Shown here: one piece after another, positions 1 through 7,817 of the stretch
Layout of the letters: every line of letters begins with the position of its first letter
Numbering within the stretch: the first letter of the stretch is position 1
From: an uncultured Flavobacteriales bacterium
GTDB lineage: Bacteria > Bacteroidota > Bacteroidia > CAIKAF01
Assembly: GCA_937925455.1 (NCBI GenBank)
Contig: CALEWF010000129.1
Location: forward strand, 1 to 17,911
DNA: 17,911 nucleotides
Direction: 5' to 3'
Program-made: the position numbers and the translations under genes
The notes under the pieces: generated by a model
Database searches by the model: none
What the model saw: only the letters and a program-made list of their open reading frames with translations
Told to the model about the DNA's origin: nothing

Positions 1-461
1 ATGCATTGAATGTAAATAAACAAGGATATTTATTTTTTTCTGAATCGTATGATGTAAAAGCCAATGACTCGCTTCGTCCGTTTTTAGTGGATATTCCCTT
101 GCAACCAATTGAAGTGGGTGGATCTGTTGTATTAAAAAATGTATATTTTAATACCGATAAGTATGATTTATTGAACGAATCAAAAGCGGAATTAAATAAA
201 CTGGCTGAGTTACTTAAAGCCAATCCTTCCATGAAAATTGAAATTGGAGGGCATACCGATAATGTTGGAAATAAAACGTACAATCAAAAATTATCTGAAA
301 ATCGAGCAAAAGCTGTGTATGACTATTTGGTATTGCAAGGCATTGCTGCAGCACGATTATCATACAAAGGTTATGGCGATACCATGCCTATTGCCGATAA
401 TTCTACAGAGCAAGGAAGAGCATTGAATCGTAGAACGGAATTTAAAGTTACAGCCAAGTAA
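1..461 (+). CDS. OmpA-family outer-membrane protein, C-terminal part (5' end outside window)
   Basis: Only the last ~153 codons are present. The reading frame is open from base 3, so the TTG at base 6 is probably not a real start. After a short lead-in (GYLFFSE...), an OmpA C-terminal domain fills most of the fragment. Counting from the TTG codon, the beta strand with VYFNTDKYDL lies near residues 46-55. The GHTDN motif follows at 82-86, with D85, and the LSENRA helix ends with R100. In OmpA the equivalent Asp and Arg bind the diaminopimelate of peptidoglycan, so the protein probably tethers the outer membrane to the cell wall. In Bacteroidota such domains often end longer proteins with PD40 or carboxypeptidase-regulatory-like repeats, but that part cannot be seen here. 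The stop codon shares one base with the next ATG (TAATG), which suggests co-transcription and translational coupling with the phosphodiesterase gene. Confidence 0.9.
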   Translation, partial: ALNVNKQGYLFFSESYDVKANDSLRPFLVDIPLQPIEVGGSVVLKNVYFNTDKYDLLNESKAELNKLAELLKANPSMKIEIGGHTDNVGNKTYNQKLSENRAKAVYDYLVLQGIAAARLSYKGYGDTMPIADNSTEQGRALNRRTEFKVTAK

Positions 462-1360
462 TGTTGAAGCATTTCAAAATAAAACAATACATCTTAACAC
501 TCTTTGTTTTTACTTCTTTAAAAACTGTTTTTAGCCAGACTGGATTTGATATTCAGGGGCATCGAGGCTATCGTGCAAGATTTCCTGAAAATTCTATTCC
601 TGGTTTTATTGCCGCGTTGGATAGTGGTGCTACCACATTGGAATTAGATGTTGTTATTAGTGCCGATCATCAGGTAGTTGTTTCACACGAACCTTGGATT
701 TCTTCCAAAATATGTATCACACCCGATGGAATGACCCTTGAACAAAGCGACGAGAAACGCCTTAATATCTATCAGATGAATTATGAAGATATTCGAGGAT
801 TTGATTGCGGCTCCATTGGCAATGAGCGATTTCCGCTTCAGCAGAAAATGCGTGTGCATAAACCCTTACTTAGCGAAGTTATTGATGCTGTAATGGAATG
901 GGAGAAAAAGCATGGCAAGCAGGTATTTTTTAATATTGAAACTAAGAGTACTTCCTCCGGTGATTTTAAAAATCATCCTTCTCCCGATACTTTTTGTGTT
1001 TTAGTATATACTGTATTAAAGGAAAAAAATATCATAGCACGTACTTCCATTCAATCTTTTGATTATCGTACCTTACAAGCCATGTATCGGTTAGATGCTA
1101 ATATCCCCCTTATTGTTTTATCGGCTGTACCGGTGAACATTTTGCAAATTGAAAAGAAATTTGGATTTAAAGCTTATGCTTACAGCCCATATTATTCATT
1201 GGTTTCAAAATCAATGGTTCAGCGTATCCATTCTATCAAAAAAAAAATTATTCCGTGGACTGTAAACGACGCAACGATGATGAAAAAATTATATTTGTGG
1301 GGAGTAGATGGTATTATTTCAGACGATCCGGGATTGTTGAGGCGTATCTGTGTGCTTTGA
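461..1360 (+). CDS. Secreted glycerophosphodiester phosphodiesterase (GDPD family)
   Basis: The 299-residue product should hydrolyse glycerophosphodiesters to sn-glycerol 3-phosphate and an alcohol, and so take part in phospholipid head-group turnover. The N-terminus (residues 1-25) is a Sec-type signal peptide: basic KHFKIK, a hydrophobic core, then a likely cut before QTGFD. It should therefore act outside the cytoplasm. The GDPD core follows immediately. HRG at 34-36 is the first catalytic His with its Arg, PEN at 42-44 and ELD at 61-63 give metal-binding Glu and Asp, and SHEPW at 75-79 carries the second His. The C-terminal WTVND and DGIISDDP segments match the end of the TIM barrel. Length and motif spacing fit the periplasmic GlpQ-like group. 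A run of ten A bases at 1238-1247 encodes consecutive lysines. The start is the ATG overlapping the upstream OmpA stop. Confidence 0.93.
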   Translation: MLKHFKIKQYILTLFVFTSLKTVFSQTGFDIQGHRGYRARFPENSIPGFIAALDSGATTLELDVVISADHQVVVSHEPWISSKICITPDGMTLEQSDEKRLNIYQMNYEDIRGFDCGSIGNERFPLQQKMRVHKPLLSEVIDAVMEWEKKHGKQVFFNIETKSTSSGDFKNHPSPDTFCVLVYTVLKEKNIIARTSIQSFDYRTLQAMYRLDANIPLIVLSAVPVNILQIEKKFGFKAYAYSPYYSLVSKSMVQRIHSIKKKIIPWTVNDATMMKKLYLWGVDGIISDDPGLLRRICVL

Positions 1361-1415
1361 AATTTTGTTGGTTTTTATGTTTTTTTGTAATTTTATTAAG
1401 TGTATTTTAGTTTCT

Positions 1416-4400
1416 ATGCAAAAATTATTACATATCATCGTTTTAGTTTTGTTCTTACAAGGCTTGGTGGTTGCTCAATCTCGTTTTCTTTTTGTTGAAA
1501 ATAAGGGTCAATGGCATGAAGAGTTTAATTACAAGTGTGACCTTCCGGGTGGGGCTATGTTTATTGAGCAGGGAGTTATTACCTGGCATTTTGTAGATCG
1601 TTCAGCCATGCACCATGCCCATACTAATCCAATGGAGAAGCATCAGCACATAATTCGGGGGCATGCTTTTAAAACCTTGTTTATAAATGCTAACAAAGAA
1701 GCCCATCATTTTTCTACCGAACCGGTAAAATATTACCTGAATTATTATTTAGGAAACGATCCGGATAATTGGGTAAGCGAATTGTATCCAAAACAAAAGG
1801 TTTATTATCAAAACTTATGGAATCAAATTGATTTACATTTTTACAATGCATTCGGTAAGTTAAAATATGATTTTATTGTACATCCTGGTGGTAATATTGC
1901 TGATTTGCGTTGGAAATATGATGGTGTAACTGAAGCTAAAATTAAAGACGGTCATTTAATTGTAAGAACCAGCCTTGGAACGGTGACTGAACAAAAGCCG
2001 TATGCCTACCAAATGGTACAAGGCGAAAAAAAAGAAATTTATTGCAAATATATTCAGCAGCCTAACGGAGAATTTACCTTTGAAGTGGGAAAGTATAATC
2101 GCAATCTTCCATTGGTAATTGACCCTACGCTGATATTCTCTTCATTTACCGGTTCTACTGCTGATAATTTTGGAATGACGGCTACTTATGATAATCAAGG
2201 AAATCTATATACCGGTGGAATGGCATATAATGTAGGTTATCCGGTAACAGTTGGTGCCTATCAAACTTCTACAAATGTGAATGGTAGTACATATGGAGTA
2301 ACGGATGTAGTTATTACAAAATTTACATCCGATGGCTCTAATTTGGTGTATTCTACGTATTTAGGTGGAGGTACTGCTACGGGTGGCACCGAAACAGTAC
2401 ATAGTTTAATAGTAAATCAAAACGATGAATTATATTTATTTGGGGTAACCAGTTCTACCGATTTTCCTACTACTTCCAATGCATACGATCAAACTTTTAA
2501 TGGTGGATCGTTTATTGGATTTATGCAAAATGGAACCTATTTTAATAACGGAACGGATATTTATGTTTCAAAGTTTAATGCAGCAGGAACAAGTTTGCTA
2601 TCTTCTACCTTTATTGGAGGTTCAGGCAATGATGGTGTAAACTATAATCACAATTATTTCAATGCAGGATATTGGGTATCTGATTATGATTCTTTACAAT
2701 CTAATTATGGTGACCAGTTTCGGGGTGAAATCATGTTAGATGCATCAGGTAATTGTTATGTAGCTACTACTACCAGATCAAGTGATTTTCCGGTGGTAAA
2801 TGCCTTACAGCCTTCATTTGGTGGAGTTCAAGATGCGGTGATATTTAAATTTGACCCTAATCTGCAGAATTTAATATTTAGTACTTATTTGGGTGGAACT
2901 AAGCAAGATGCAGCGTACGGAATTAGGGTGGATCAAAATAATATCGTATATGTAGTGGGAGGAACAGTTTCTGCCGACTTTCCTACAACTTCTGGAGTAA
3001 TTAGTACATTGTTTAAAGGAGGTAAAGCCGATGGATTTGTGTCAAAAATTGACGCAAGCGGAAATGCTTTGCTTAGCAGTACATTTATAGGAACAAGTGA
3101 TTACGACCAATTATTTTTTATTGATCTGGACATAGATAATGATGTGTATGTGTTTGGACAAACAAAAGCTCCGTCTTTATATCCTAGCTATAATGCACCA
3201 TCTTCTTATGATAACAGCGGGCAGTTTGTTTCGAAATTTAATAATAGCCTTACCTCATTGATCTATAACAGTCATATAGGAAACGGAGATGGGAGCGTAA
3301 ATTTATCGCCCACTGCTTTTTTGGTGGATATTTGTGAAAACGTATATATTTCTGGCTGGGGTGGCAGTTTACTTAGTGGAACAGCTTTAAGTGGATTGCC
3401 CGTTACACCTAATGCTCTTCAAACTTCCAGTGGTGATGGATTTAATTTTTACATAGCTGTATATGAAGCAAATTTTAATTCGTTAGTATATGCAACATAT
3501 TTCGGAGGACCGCAAAGTCGTGAACACGTGGATGGTGGAACCAGTCGCTTTGATAAAAATGGAATAATTTATCAGTCGGTATGTGCTGGTTGCGGTGGGT
3601 ATGACGATTTTCCTACAACACCTGGTGCTTGGTCGCAAACCAATAATAGTACAAATTGTAATAACGGAGTATTTAAATTGAACATAGAAATGCCCATTCT
3701 GAATGCCGATTTTGATTTTCCTTCGGCGATTTGTGCAGGGTTAACATATCAATTTGAAAGTAACGCTTCTAATACATTTTTACATCAATGGTATTTTGGA
3801 GATGGTGATTCATCTAATGTTGCCAATCCGCTACATACTTACCCATCGCCTGGTACATATAACGTTACCTTAATTGTTACTGACACCACTTTAAGTTCTT
3901 GCATCACCTCTGATACAATAACTAAACAAATCAATATAGTTGATAATCCTGGTAATCCGGATTTAGCTCAAATTGATGTATGTCAAAGTTCATCGGTACA
4001 GATTGGAATACCACCACAGCCAGGGTATACTTATACCTGGATACCTACTACGGGCTTAAATAATCCGAATATTTCTAATCCGATAGCCAGTCCGCCGGTT
4101 ACTACCGATTACATGTTAATCATTGATAATGGTTTTTGTGTAGATACTGTGTATCAAACGGTGCAGGTAGATGATGTAATTCCGGTACCGGGCTTTGGGT
4201 TTGTTCCTTCGGGTAATTGCGGTGGAGTTACTGTTGCCCTTCAAAACCTTGCTACTAATCAAACCAATACTATTTACATAATAAATGGAGATACATTAGC
4301 TCCGGGAGACACGATTTTTAATGTGGCGTTTAATAATTCTGTAAATGTTACACAAGTAGTTTTTAATGGGGCGTGTACTGCCAGCCTTACCCAAACCTTT

Positions 4401-4703
4401 ACAGCAGGTGGATTTAATGATTATAATCCCGATGATTTAATTATGCCCAATGTGTTTACCCCTACTGTTTCTCCTGGGTTGAACGACCTATTTTGCCCCG
4501 TGAATGCGAATGGGGCATATTGCTATAAAATGTACGTCTATAATCGTTGGGGTATTTTGGTGTATGAGAGTGGAGCTAACAATCCTTGTTGGGATGGTCA
4601 TGTTAAAGATTCTGGTAACCTGGCAGTGGATGGTGTGTATTTTTGGATTTTAGAATATGCCGGTGAAAAACAACAAGGATTTGTACATTTGATACGACAT
4701 TAA
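1416..4703 (+). CDS. Large secreted surface protein: SBBP-like propeller repeats, PKD domain, T9SS type B sorting domain
   Basis: The open frame begins at 1350, but the ATG at 1416 is preferred. It avoids overlap with the upstream gene and gives a clean signal peptide (MQKLLHIIVLVLFLQGLVVA, cut before QS). The product is then 1095 residues. After the start of the mature protein (FLFVENKGQW, a motif usual in these proteins), residues ~230-740 contain repeated segments of the form STYLGG / VSKF / DFPTT. These are typical of SBBP (beta-propeller) repeats. Residues ~760-825 form a PKD domain with WYFGDGD near 792-798 and a GTYNVTL strand. Residues ~1009-1095 form the gliding-motility-type C-terminal domain (PNVFTP, YNRWG, WDG, DGVYFW). 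That domain directs type IX secretion and surface attachment. The role is unknown beyond a surface protein or adhesin. The gene lies 55 bp after the phosphodiesterase gene and is convergent with the glycan operon. Confidence 0.9.
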   Translation: MQKLLHIIVLVLFLQGLVVAQSRFLFVENKGQWHEEFNYKCDLPGGAMFIEQGVITWHFVDRSAMHHAHTNPMEKHQHIIRGHAFKTLFINANKEAHHFSTEPVKYYLNYYLGNDPDNWVSELYPKQKVYYQNLWNQIDLHFYNAFGKLKYDFIVHPGGNIADLRWKYDGVTEAKIKDGHLIVRTSLGTVTEQKPYAYQMVQGEKKEIYCKYIQQPNGEFTFEVGKYNRNLPLVIDPTLIFSSFTGSTADNFGMTATYDNQGNLYTGGMAYNVGYPVTVGAYQTSTNVNGSTYGVTDVVITKFTSDGSNLVYSTYLGGGTATGGTETVHSLIVNQNDELYLFGVTSSTDFPTTSNAYDQTFNGGSFIGFMQNGTYFNNGTDIYVSKFNAAGTSLLSSTFIGGSGNDGVNYNHNYFNAGYWVSDYDSLQSNYGDQFRGEIMLDASGNCYVATTTRSSDFPVVNALQPSFGGVQDAVIFKFDPNLQNLIFSTYLGGTKQDAAYGIRVDQNNIVYVVGGTVSADFPTTSGVISTLFKGGKADGFVSKIDASGNALLSSTFIGTSDYDQLFFIDLDIDNDVYVFGQTKAPSLYPSYNAPSSYDNSGQFVSKFNNSLTSLIYNSHIGNGDGSVNLSPTAFLVDICENVYISGWGGSLLSGTALSGLPVTPNALQTSSGDGFNFYIAVYEANFNSLVYATYFGGPQSREHVDGGTSRFDKNGIIYQSVCAGCGGYDDFPTTPGAWSQTNNSTNCNNGVFKLNIEMPILNADFDFPSAICAGLTYQFESNASNTFLHQWYFGDGDSSNVANPLHTYPSPGTYNVTLIVTDTTLSSCITSDTITKQINIVDNPGNPDLAQIDVCQSSSVQIGIPPQPGYTYTWIPTTGLNNPNISNPIASPPVTTDYMLIIDNGFCVDTVYQTVQVDDVIPVPGFGFVPSGNCGGVTVALQNLATNQTNTIYIINGDTLAPGDTIFNVAFNNSVNVTQVVFNGACTASLTQTFTAGGFNDYNPDDLIMPNVFTPTVSPGLNDLFCPVNANGAYCYKMYVYNRWGILVYESGANNPCWDGHVKDSGNLAVDGVYFWILEYAGEKQQGFVHLIRH

Positions 4704-4762
4704 ATCCAATTTTTTCACAAGGATTTATTAAGCCAGAATTAAGTTTTTGCATTCTTAATTTT
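4701..4762 (+). terminator. Possible weak terminator hairpins after the sorting-domain protein
   Basis: Two AT-rich inverted repeats follow the stop codon. TAAATCC at 4701-4707 pairs with GGATTTA at 4721-4727 (13-nt loop). AATTAAG at 4737-4743 pairs with CTTAATT at 4754-4760 (10-nt loop) and runs into a short T stretch. The stems are 7 bp and low in GC, so they would be weak. Position at the gene end supports a terminator role; stability does not. Confidence 0.3.
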
Positions 4763-4835
4763 CTTAGATGGTATTGAGATTTCTTTGGGTTTATGCTTTT
4801 GCAATGGCGGATTCACACACTGAACCATCTGCTGC

Positions 4836-4974
4836 GGATGGTAGTGAAAAGCCCGCAGGGGCGAAGCCCACAGTGCACGGGGTAGCGGGGCTGAGGGCAC
4901 GAAGACACCGCTACCCCGATGCAATGTGTGGCTGAGCCCCGAGGACTTGTAACGTACAGCCGCCTTAAGCAGCC
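4836..4974 (+). repeat. GC-rich 139-bp interspersed repeat, left copy (inverted relative to right copy)
   Basis: The reverse complement of 17773-17911 matches these 139 bases without gaps at 131 positions. Mismatches are at 4842, 4847, 4874, 4924, 4955, 4962, 4964 and 4966. The stretch 4875-4923 is identical in both copies. The element is far richer in GC than the surrounding sequence. It begins with GGATGG..GTGAAAAGCCCGC and ends with ACTTGTAAC...AAGCAGCC. Its outer limit on the GGATGG side is uncertain, because the right copy runs into the window end. It lies between convergent genes and carries no convincing ORF. Possible classes are a REP/BIME-like or MITE-like element; no terminal repeats or target duplications could be shown. 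Confidence 0.9.
4874..4923 (+). other. Strong hairpin inside the left GC-rich repeat
   Basis: CGGGGTAGCGG at 4878-4888 pairs perfectly with CCGCTACCCCG at 4908-4918, leaving a 19-nt loop. The stem can be extended by TGCA (4874-4877) with TGCA (4920-4923) across one bulged A at 4919. Upstream, GGGC at 4859-4862 can pair with either GCCC 4851-4854 or GCCC 4866-4869. Loop bases GGCT at 4889-4892 can pair with AGCC at 4935-4938, which would make a pseudoknot. The near-symmetric stem should also form from the opposite strand. It is not followed directly by a T run, so it is not a standard terminator. Confidence 0.75.
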
Positions 4975-4990
4975 TGTTATCAATTCAATA

Positions 4991-5042
4991 TTCTAATGAC
5001 AATTTGGGGTTAAAAATTCTAATGGCAATTTGGTGATTAATA
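4991..5042 (+). repeat. Imperfect 26-bp tandem duplication
   Basis: Two adjacent 26-base units, 4991-5016 and 5017-5042, share 21 of 26 positions. Both begin TTCTAATG and contain CAATTTGG. They lie between the GC-rich repeat and the end of the flippase gene. No function is evident. They could be a local duplication or the remains of an inserted element. Confidence 0.6.
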
Positions 5043-5070
5043 ATATTTGAGTTAAGAGAATTGCTGTCAA

Positions 5071-6552
5071 TTATCTTTTAAAAGTTATTCGCTTCATCAT
5101 AAAAGTTACAAATCCGTTTATATCTGGTGAAATTCGGGTAAGTAATATCAGCGAGCCAAATACGGATGCAAAAATGACACATCGAACTACTAAATCAACC
5201 ATATAATTAGATATAATCGGCATGGCAGCACAAGCAAACATACCCAGTAAAGCATAGATGATTACCAGCCCATGTTTTATTTGAAACGGTTGAAATTTGT
5301 ATTTCACCCACAACAAAATGTACATGCCTGCATTATACATAGATAATGAAATAGCTGTAGCCATAGCGGCTCCTGTAATTCCATATAAAGGAATAAAAGC
5401 CATATTCGTTAATATAATAAGTACAAGTAGGCTCATTGCAAAATACGTGTTCCATCGAAAATAAGGAGAAAAGCTAATGACGGCTGTATTTACACCTCCT
5501 GCCATATTTATCAAATTTCCCAAACCGATAAAAAAGATAACATACTTACCGGCTTCGTAACTTTTTGGAATGATTTGATAGATATTATGTATGTTAATCC
5601 ACATCATACAAAACAAAAACAAGCCGATAATAAGCTGATTGAGGCAAGATTTATAATAAATATTTTTAATGGATAGCAGGTCGTTTTTTTTGAATAGTGC
5701 TGCTAGTAATCCGGATGCGGATTTGTGCAAAATGCGGTAAGGCAAAGCAACCAACACGCCAAAGAACATGTTTCTCCCATAAATACCGGCATATTCTAAG
5801 TCAAGGTATCGTTCAATCATAATTGCATCTACATTGGTTACTCCAACATACGTAAGTCCAAGCAAGAAGGAATAACCCGCTACTTTTGACATGTCTTTAA
5901 AATGTACTCGATAGCTTTTGATAAAATCAAAACCGGGATTGAAATGTCCCTCCCGGATTAAAAGCAAGGCCAGCAAGAGGGTTGGAAGCAAAATGGAGGC
6001 GGAATATGCCCACATGAATTCTGAAAATGGAAGGGTATAAAATATGTAGGCTCCTATGCTGCAAAGAATTAGCAAACGTTGTACTACATCTTTTAATGTG
6101 AAACCCCGAATCGGTTTTTGGATGGCCGTAGAGTATGCATCAAACAGATAAAAAAATAACAAAGAAAAAGTACAAGGAATGAGTAAAAAATAATATTGAC
6201 GGAATAGGGGAGAGGCTTCAAAGATGGATTTAAAATAGGGTTTGGTGAAATAATAAAATACTAGAAAGAATGAAAATCCTACACATCCTAACAAGGTGAT
6301 AAACCATAAAAATTGAGGGCGGTGCTGATGAATGTCTTTAATATGTGGATAAAACCGAATAATGACTGTACTTAATCCCATCATGGCTACTTGGCTGTAA
6401 ATGAGCGAATACGAATTAAGCAAGGTGAGTACCCCATTTTGTTCTTCCGAAAAAAAATTGGGTAAAAGGTAACCACTGGTGAAGAATCCTAAAAGAATTC
6501 CTATGCCTAAGGTAATTGATGAATAAAATGATTGTTTTTGAATGATGCCCAC
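5071..6552 (-). CDS. Polysaccharide/oligosaccharide flippase (Wzx/MATE-like membrane protein)
   Basis: The 493-residue polytopic membrane protein should move lipid-linked sugars from the cytoplasmic to the periplasmic face of the inner membrane. An in-frame ATG-less extension upstream to 6618 would overlap the preceding gene by 64 bp. The GTG at 6552 instead gives GIIQKQSFYSS, the N-terminus usual in Bacteroidota members of this family, and sits 2 bp after the preceding stop. About 12-14 hydrophobic helices can be seen. The first is near SSITLGIGILLGFF, followed by NGVLTLLNSYSLIYSQVAMMG, also typical of the polysaccharide synthesis/flippase family. Later segments VDAIMIERYL and YGITGAAMATAISL match the second half of such transporters. 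It is the last gene of the operon, which suits export of the product made by the preceding enzymes. The exact substrate cannot be told from sequence. Confidence 0.9.
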   Translation of the reverse strand: MGIIQKQSFYSSITLGIGILLGFFTSGYLLPNFFSEEQNGVLTLLNSYSLIYSQVAMMGLSTVIIRFYPHIKDIHQHRPQFLWFITLLGCVGFSFFLVFYYFTKPYFKSIFEASPLFRQYYFLLIPCTFSLLFFYLFDAYSTAIQKPIRGFTLKDVVQRLLILCSIGAYIFYTLPFSEFMWAYSASILLPTLLLALLLIREGHFNPGFDFIKSYRVHFKDMSKVAGYSFLLGLTYVGVTNVDAIMIERYLDLEYAGIYGRNMFFGVLVALPYRILHKSASGLLAALFKKNDLLSIKNIYYKSCLNQLIIGLFLFCMMWINIHNIYQIIPKSYEAGKYVIFFIGLGNLINMAGGVNTAVISFSPYFRWNTYFAMSLLVLIILTNMAFIPLYGITGAAMATAISLSMYNAGMYILLWVKYKFQPFQIKHGLVIIYALLGMFACAAMPIISNYMVDLVVRCVIFASVFGSLILLTRISPDINGFVTFMMKRITFKR

Positions 6553-6554
6553 TA

Positions 6555-7817
6555 CTATCTTTTTATTATATACCAAATTAAGCGTAACAAAGATGGGTGA
6601 TATAGGATGATTTTCCATGCATCCGTTATGGAAAATGGAGCGGGTTTAAATTTTAAAAAGGAGAATAGTTCTTTAATATTTTGAGTAGGTGTATTTTCTT
6701 TTTGTATACAATGGTTCACCAAATAATCTTTTATCTTTTCAGGTTCAGAAAAATCTAATGCCTTTTTTAAAGCTTTTTCCAGTTCGTGTTTATTAGTGGC
6801 CAGCAATAAAAATTCATCATTAAAGCCAAAATCATAGGACATTTGTTCTCCATGCGGATTATAATATATCACAGGAATACCGGCAACTAAGGCTTCATGA
6901 ATTAACGAACTAAAACGAGTTACTAAACATCGGGTGTTTTTGAGCTGATCTGCAATCTGCATGGAAGACGAACGGATTACATGCTGATAGGATGATAAAT
7001 CTCCGGTATCTCTAGGATGTTGAGAGATGAGATAGGGTGTTTTCAGCGTATCAGCACAACTTATAATATCATCTAACCACGTGTTACGCACTTCTTCGAA
7101 TATACCATATGTAAAATTACAATTGATTAAAATATTGTTTTTGTGGATAGAATTGATTGCTTGTAATGCTTCATAGCGAGGATTTCCGGTTAAATAATAT
7201 ACTTTCCTTTTTAAATCAAAAATGGTTTGTGTACCTTGTACCATCACTTCATCAGCCCATTGCATACGTTTGAAACGGTCACCAAAATCAATCACCGATT
7301 CCTGCATGCAAACCGTAGGGATTTTTAATAACCGGCATAAAGCAATAACCCATTGGGGTTGTTTGCTCCAATCGTTGAGCATTACAACAACATCGGGGTT
7401 GAATGTTTTAAGCGTTCTGAATGAAAACTTTTTGAAAGGGATATTTTTATTCTTAAAAAACATATCCGATTTTTCTTTTTTTAATTGGGGGATTGTATAA
7501 ATTACATCTACTGAATTTTTCAATGCTTCTCCCATCAACCAACATGAGTGAGCTAAGGTATCGCTTTGAGCAAAAAAAAGAATTTTCTTAATGGGACGAT
7601 GATTCGTCTCTAATGGATGAAAATAATGGATATCTGTGGGATTGTTGATGTAGGGTTTAAAACTGCTTTCAAGATAAAAAACGACCGGGCCTTTTTGATG
7701 AATTCGAATATAATTTACTACGGTATTAATATCATGAGTTAAAGGAAACCAAATTTGCTTGGTTTTATCAGTTAAAGCTGCATGAGGTTTATCATAATGA
7801 AAAAAATGATACTCCAT
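6555..7817 (-). CDS. GT-B-like glycosyltransferase / surface carbohydrate biosynthesis protein
   Basis: The ATG at 7817 overlaps the preceding TGA by one base (TGATG) and gives 420 residues; the TTG just upstream is less likely. The N-terminal half has alternating beta/alpha pattern with IKKILFFAQSD (76-86) and PDVVVMLNDW (141-150). The middle segment ADEVMVQG...LTGNPRYEAL (188-218) resembles UDP-GlcNAc 2-epimerase and CDP-glycerol glycerophosphotransferase-type GT-B folds. The C-terminal segment LVTRFSSLIHEALVAGIPVIYYNPHGEQ lies at 298-325. Its EAL..G.PVI pattern is the usual donor-binding part of GT-B enzymes. The likely role is transfer of a sugar, perhaps the CMP-activated acidic sugar inferred for this operon, on the cytoplasmic side. 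It could instead be an epimerase-like enzyme. The linked flippase and transferase genes support a glycan role. No CAZy family is assigned with confidence. Confidence 0.7.
   Translation of the reverse strand: MEYHFFHYDKPHAALTDKTKQIWFPLTHDINTVVNYIRIHQKGPVVFYLESSFKPYINNPTDIHYFHPLETNHRPIKKILFFAQSDTLAHSCWLMGEALKNSVDVIYTIPQLKKEKSDMFFKNKNIPFKKFSFRTLKTFNPDVVVMLNDWSKQPQWVIALCRLLKIPTVCMQESVIDFGDRFKRMQWADEVMVQGTQTIFDLKRKVYYLTGNPRYEALQAINSIHKNNILINCNFTYGIFEEVRNTWLDDIISCADTLKTPYLISQHPRDTGDLSSYQHVIRSSSMQIADQLKNTRCLVTRFSSLIHEALVAGIPVIYYNPHGEQMSYDFGFNDEFLLLATNKHELEKALKKALDFSEPEKIKDYLVNHCIQKENTPTQNIKELFSFLKFKPAPFSITDAWKIILYHPSLLRLIWYIIKR

Larger units (their letters stand above)
4704..5070. other. Intergenic region between convergent gene groups
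   Basis: No convincing gene lies in these 367 bases. A 61-codon minus-strand frame (4739-4924) runs mostly through the GC-rich repeat and has no recognisable domain. The region starts with AT-rich hairpins just after the 4703 stop, includes the GC-rich 139-bp repeat, and ends with two imperfect 26-bp tandem copies before the flippase stop codon. Both flanking gene groups end here, so termination from both sides is expected. The composition jumps sharply from AT-rich to strongly GC-rich and back within the region. Confidence 0.8.

Noticed and set aside
1364..1415. Possible promoter before the sorting-domain protein (TATTTTAG at 1403-1410 with TTTG at 1384-1387)
   Set aside because: One mismatch in the -7 box and a 15-bp spacing that is short for Bacteroidota promoters; too weak in T-rich sequence.
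4739..4924. 61-codon minus-strand open frame through the left GC-rich repeat
   Set aside because: It mostly reads the structured repeat, has no domain or signal, and ends in AT-rich intergenic sequence. GC-rich DNA has few stop codons, so an open frame is expected by chance.
4836..4974. GC-rich repeat as an insertion sequence or MITE with defined ends
   Set aside because: No terminal inverted repeats or target-site duplication could be found at either copy, and one boundary lies at the window end; only the neutral label of interspersed repeat is kept.
6553..6618. Longer start for the flippase (extra 22 residues)
   Set aside because: It would overlap the preceding gene by 64 bp and lacks similarity to the family N-terminus, while the GTG at 6552 gives the expected beginning.
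7222..7500. 92-codon plus-strand frame opposite the GT-B-like gene
   Set aside because: It lies wholly opposite a convincing glycosyltransferase gene and its translation resembles no protein family; treated as a shadow.
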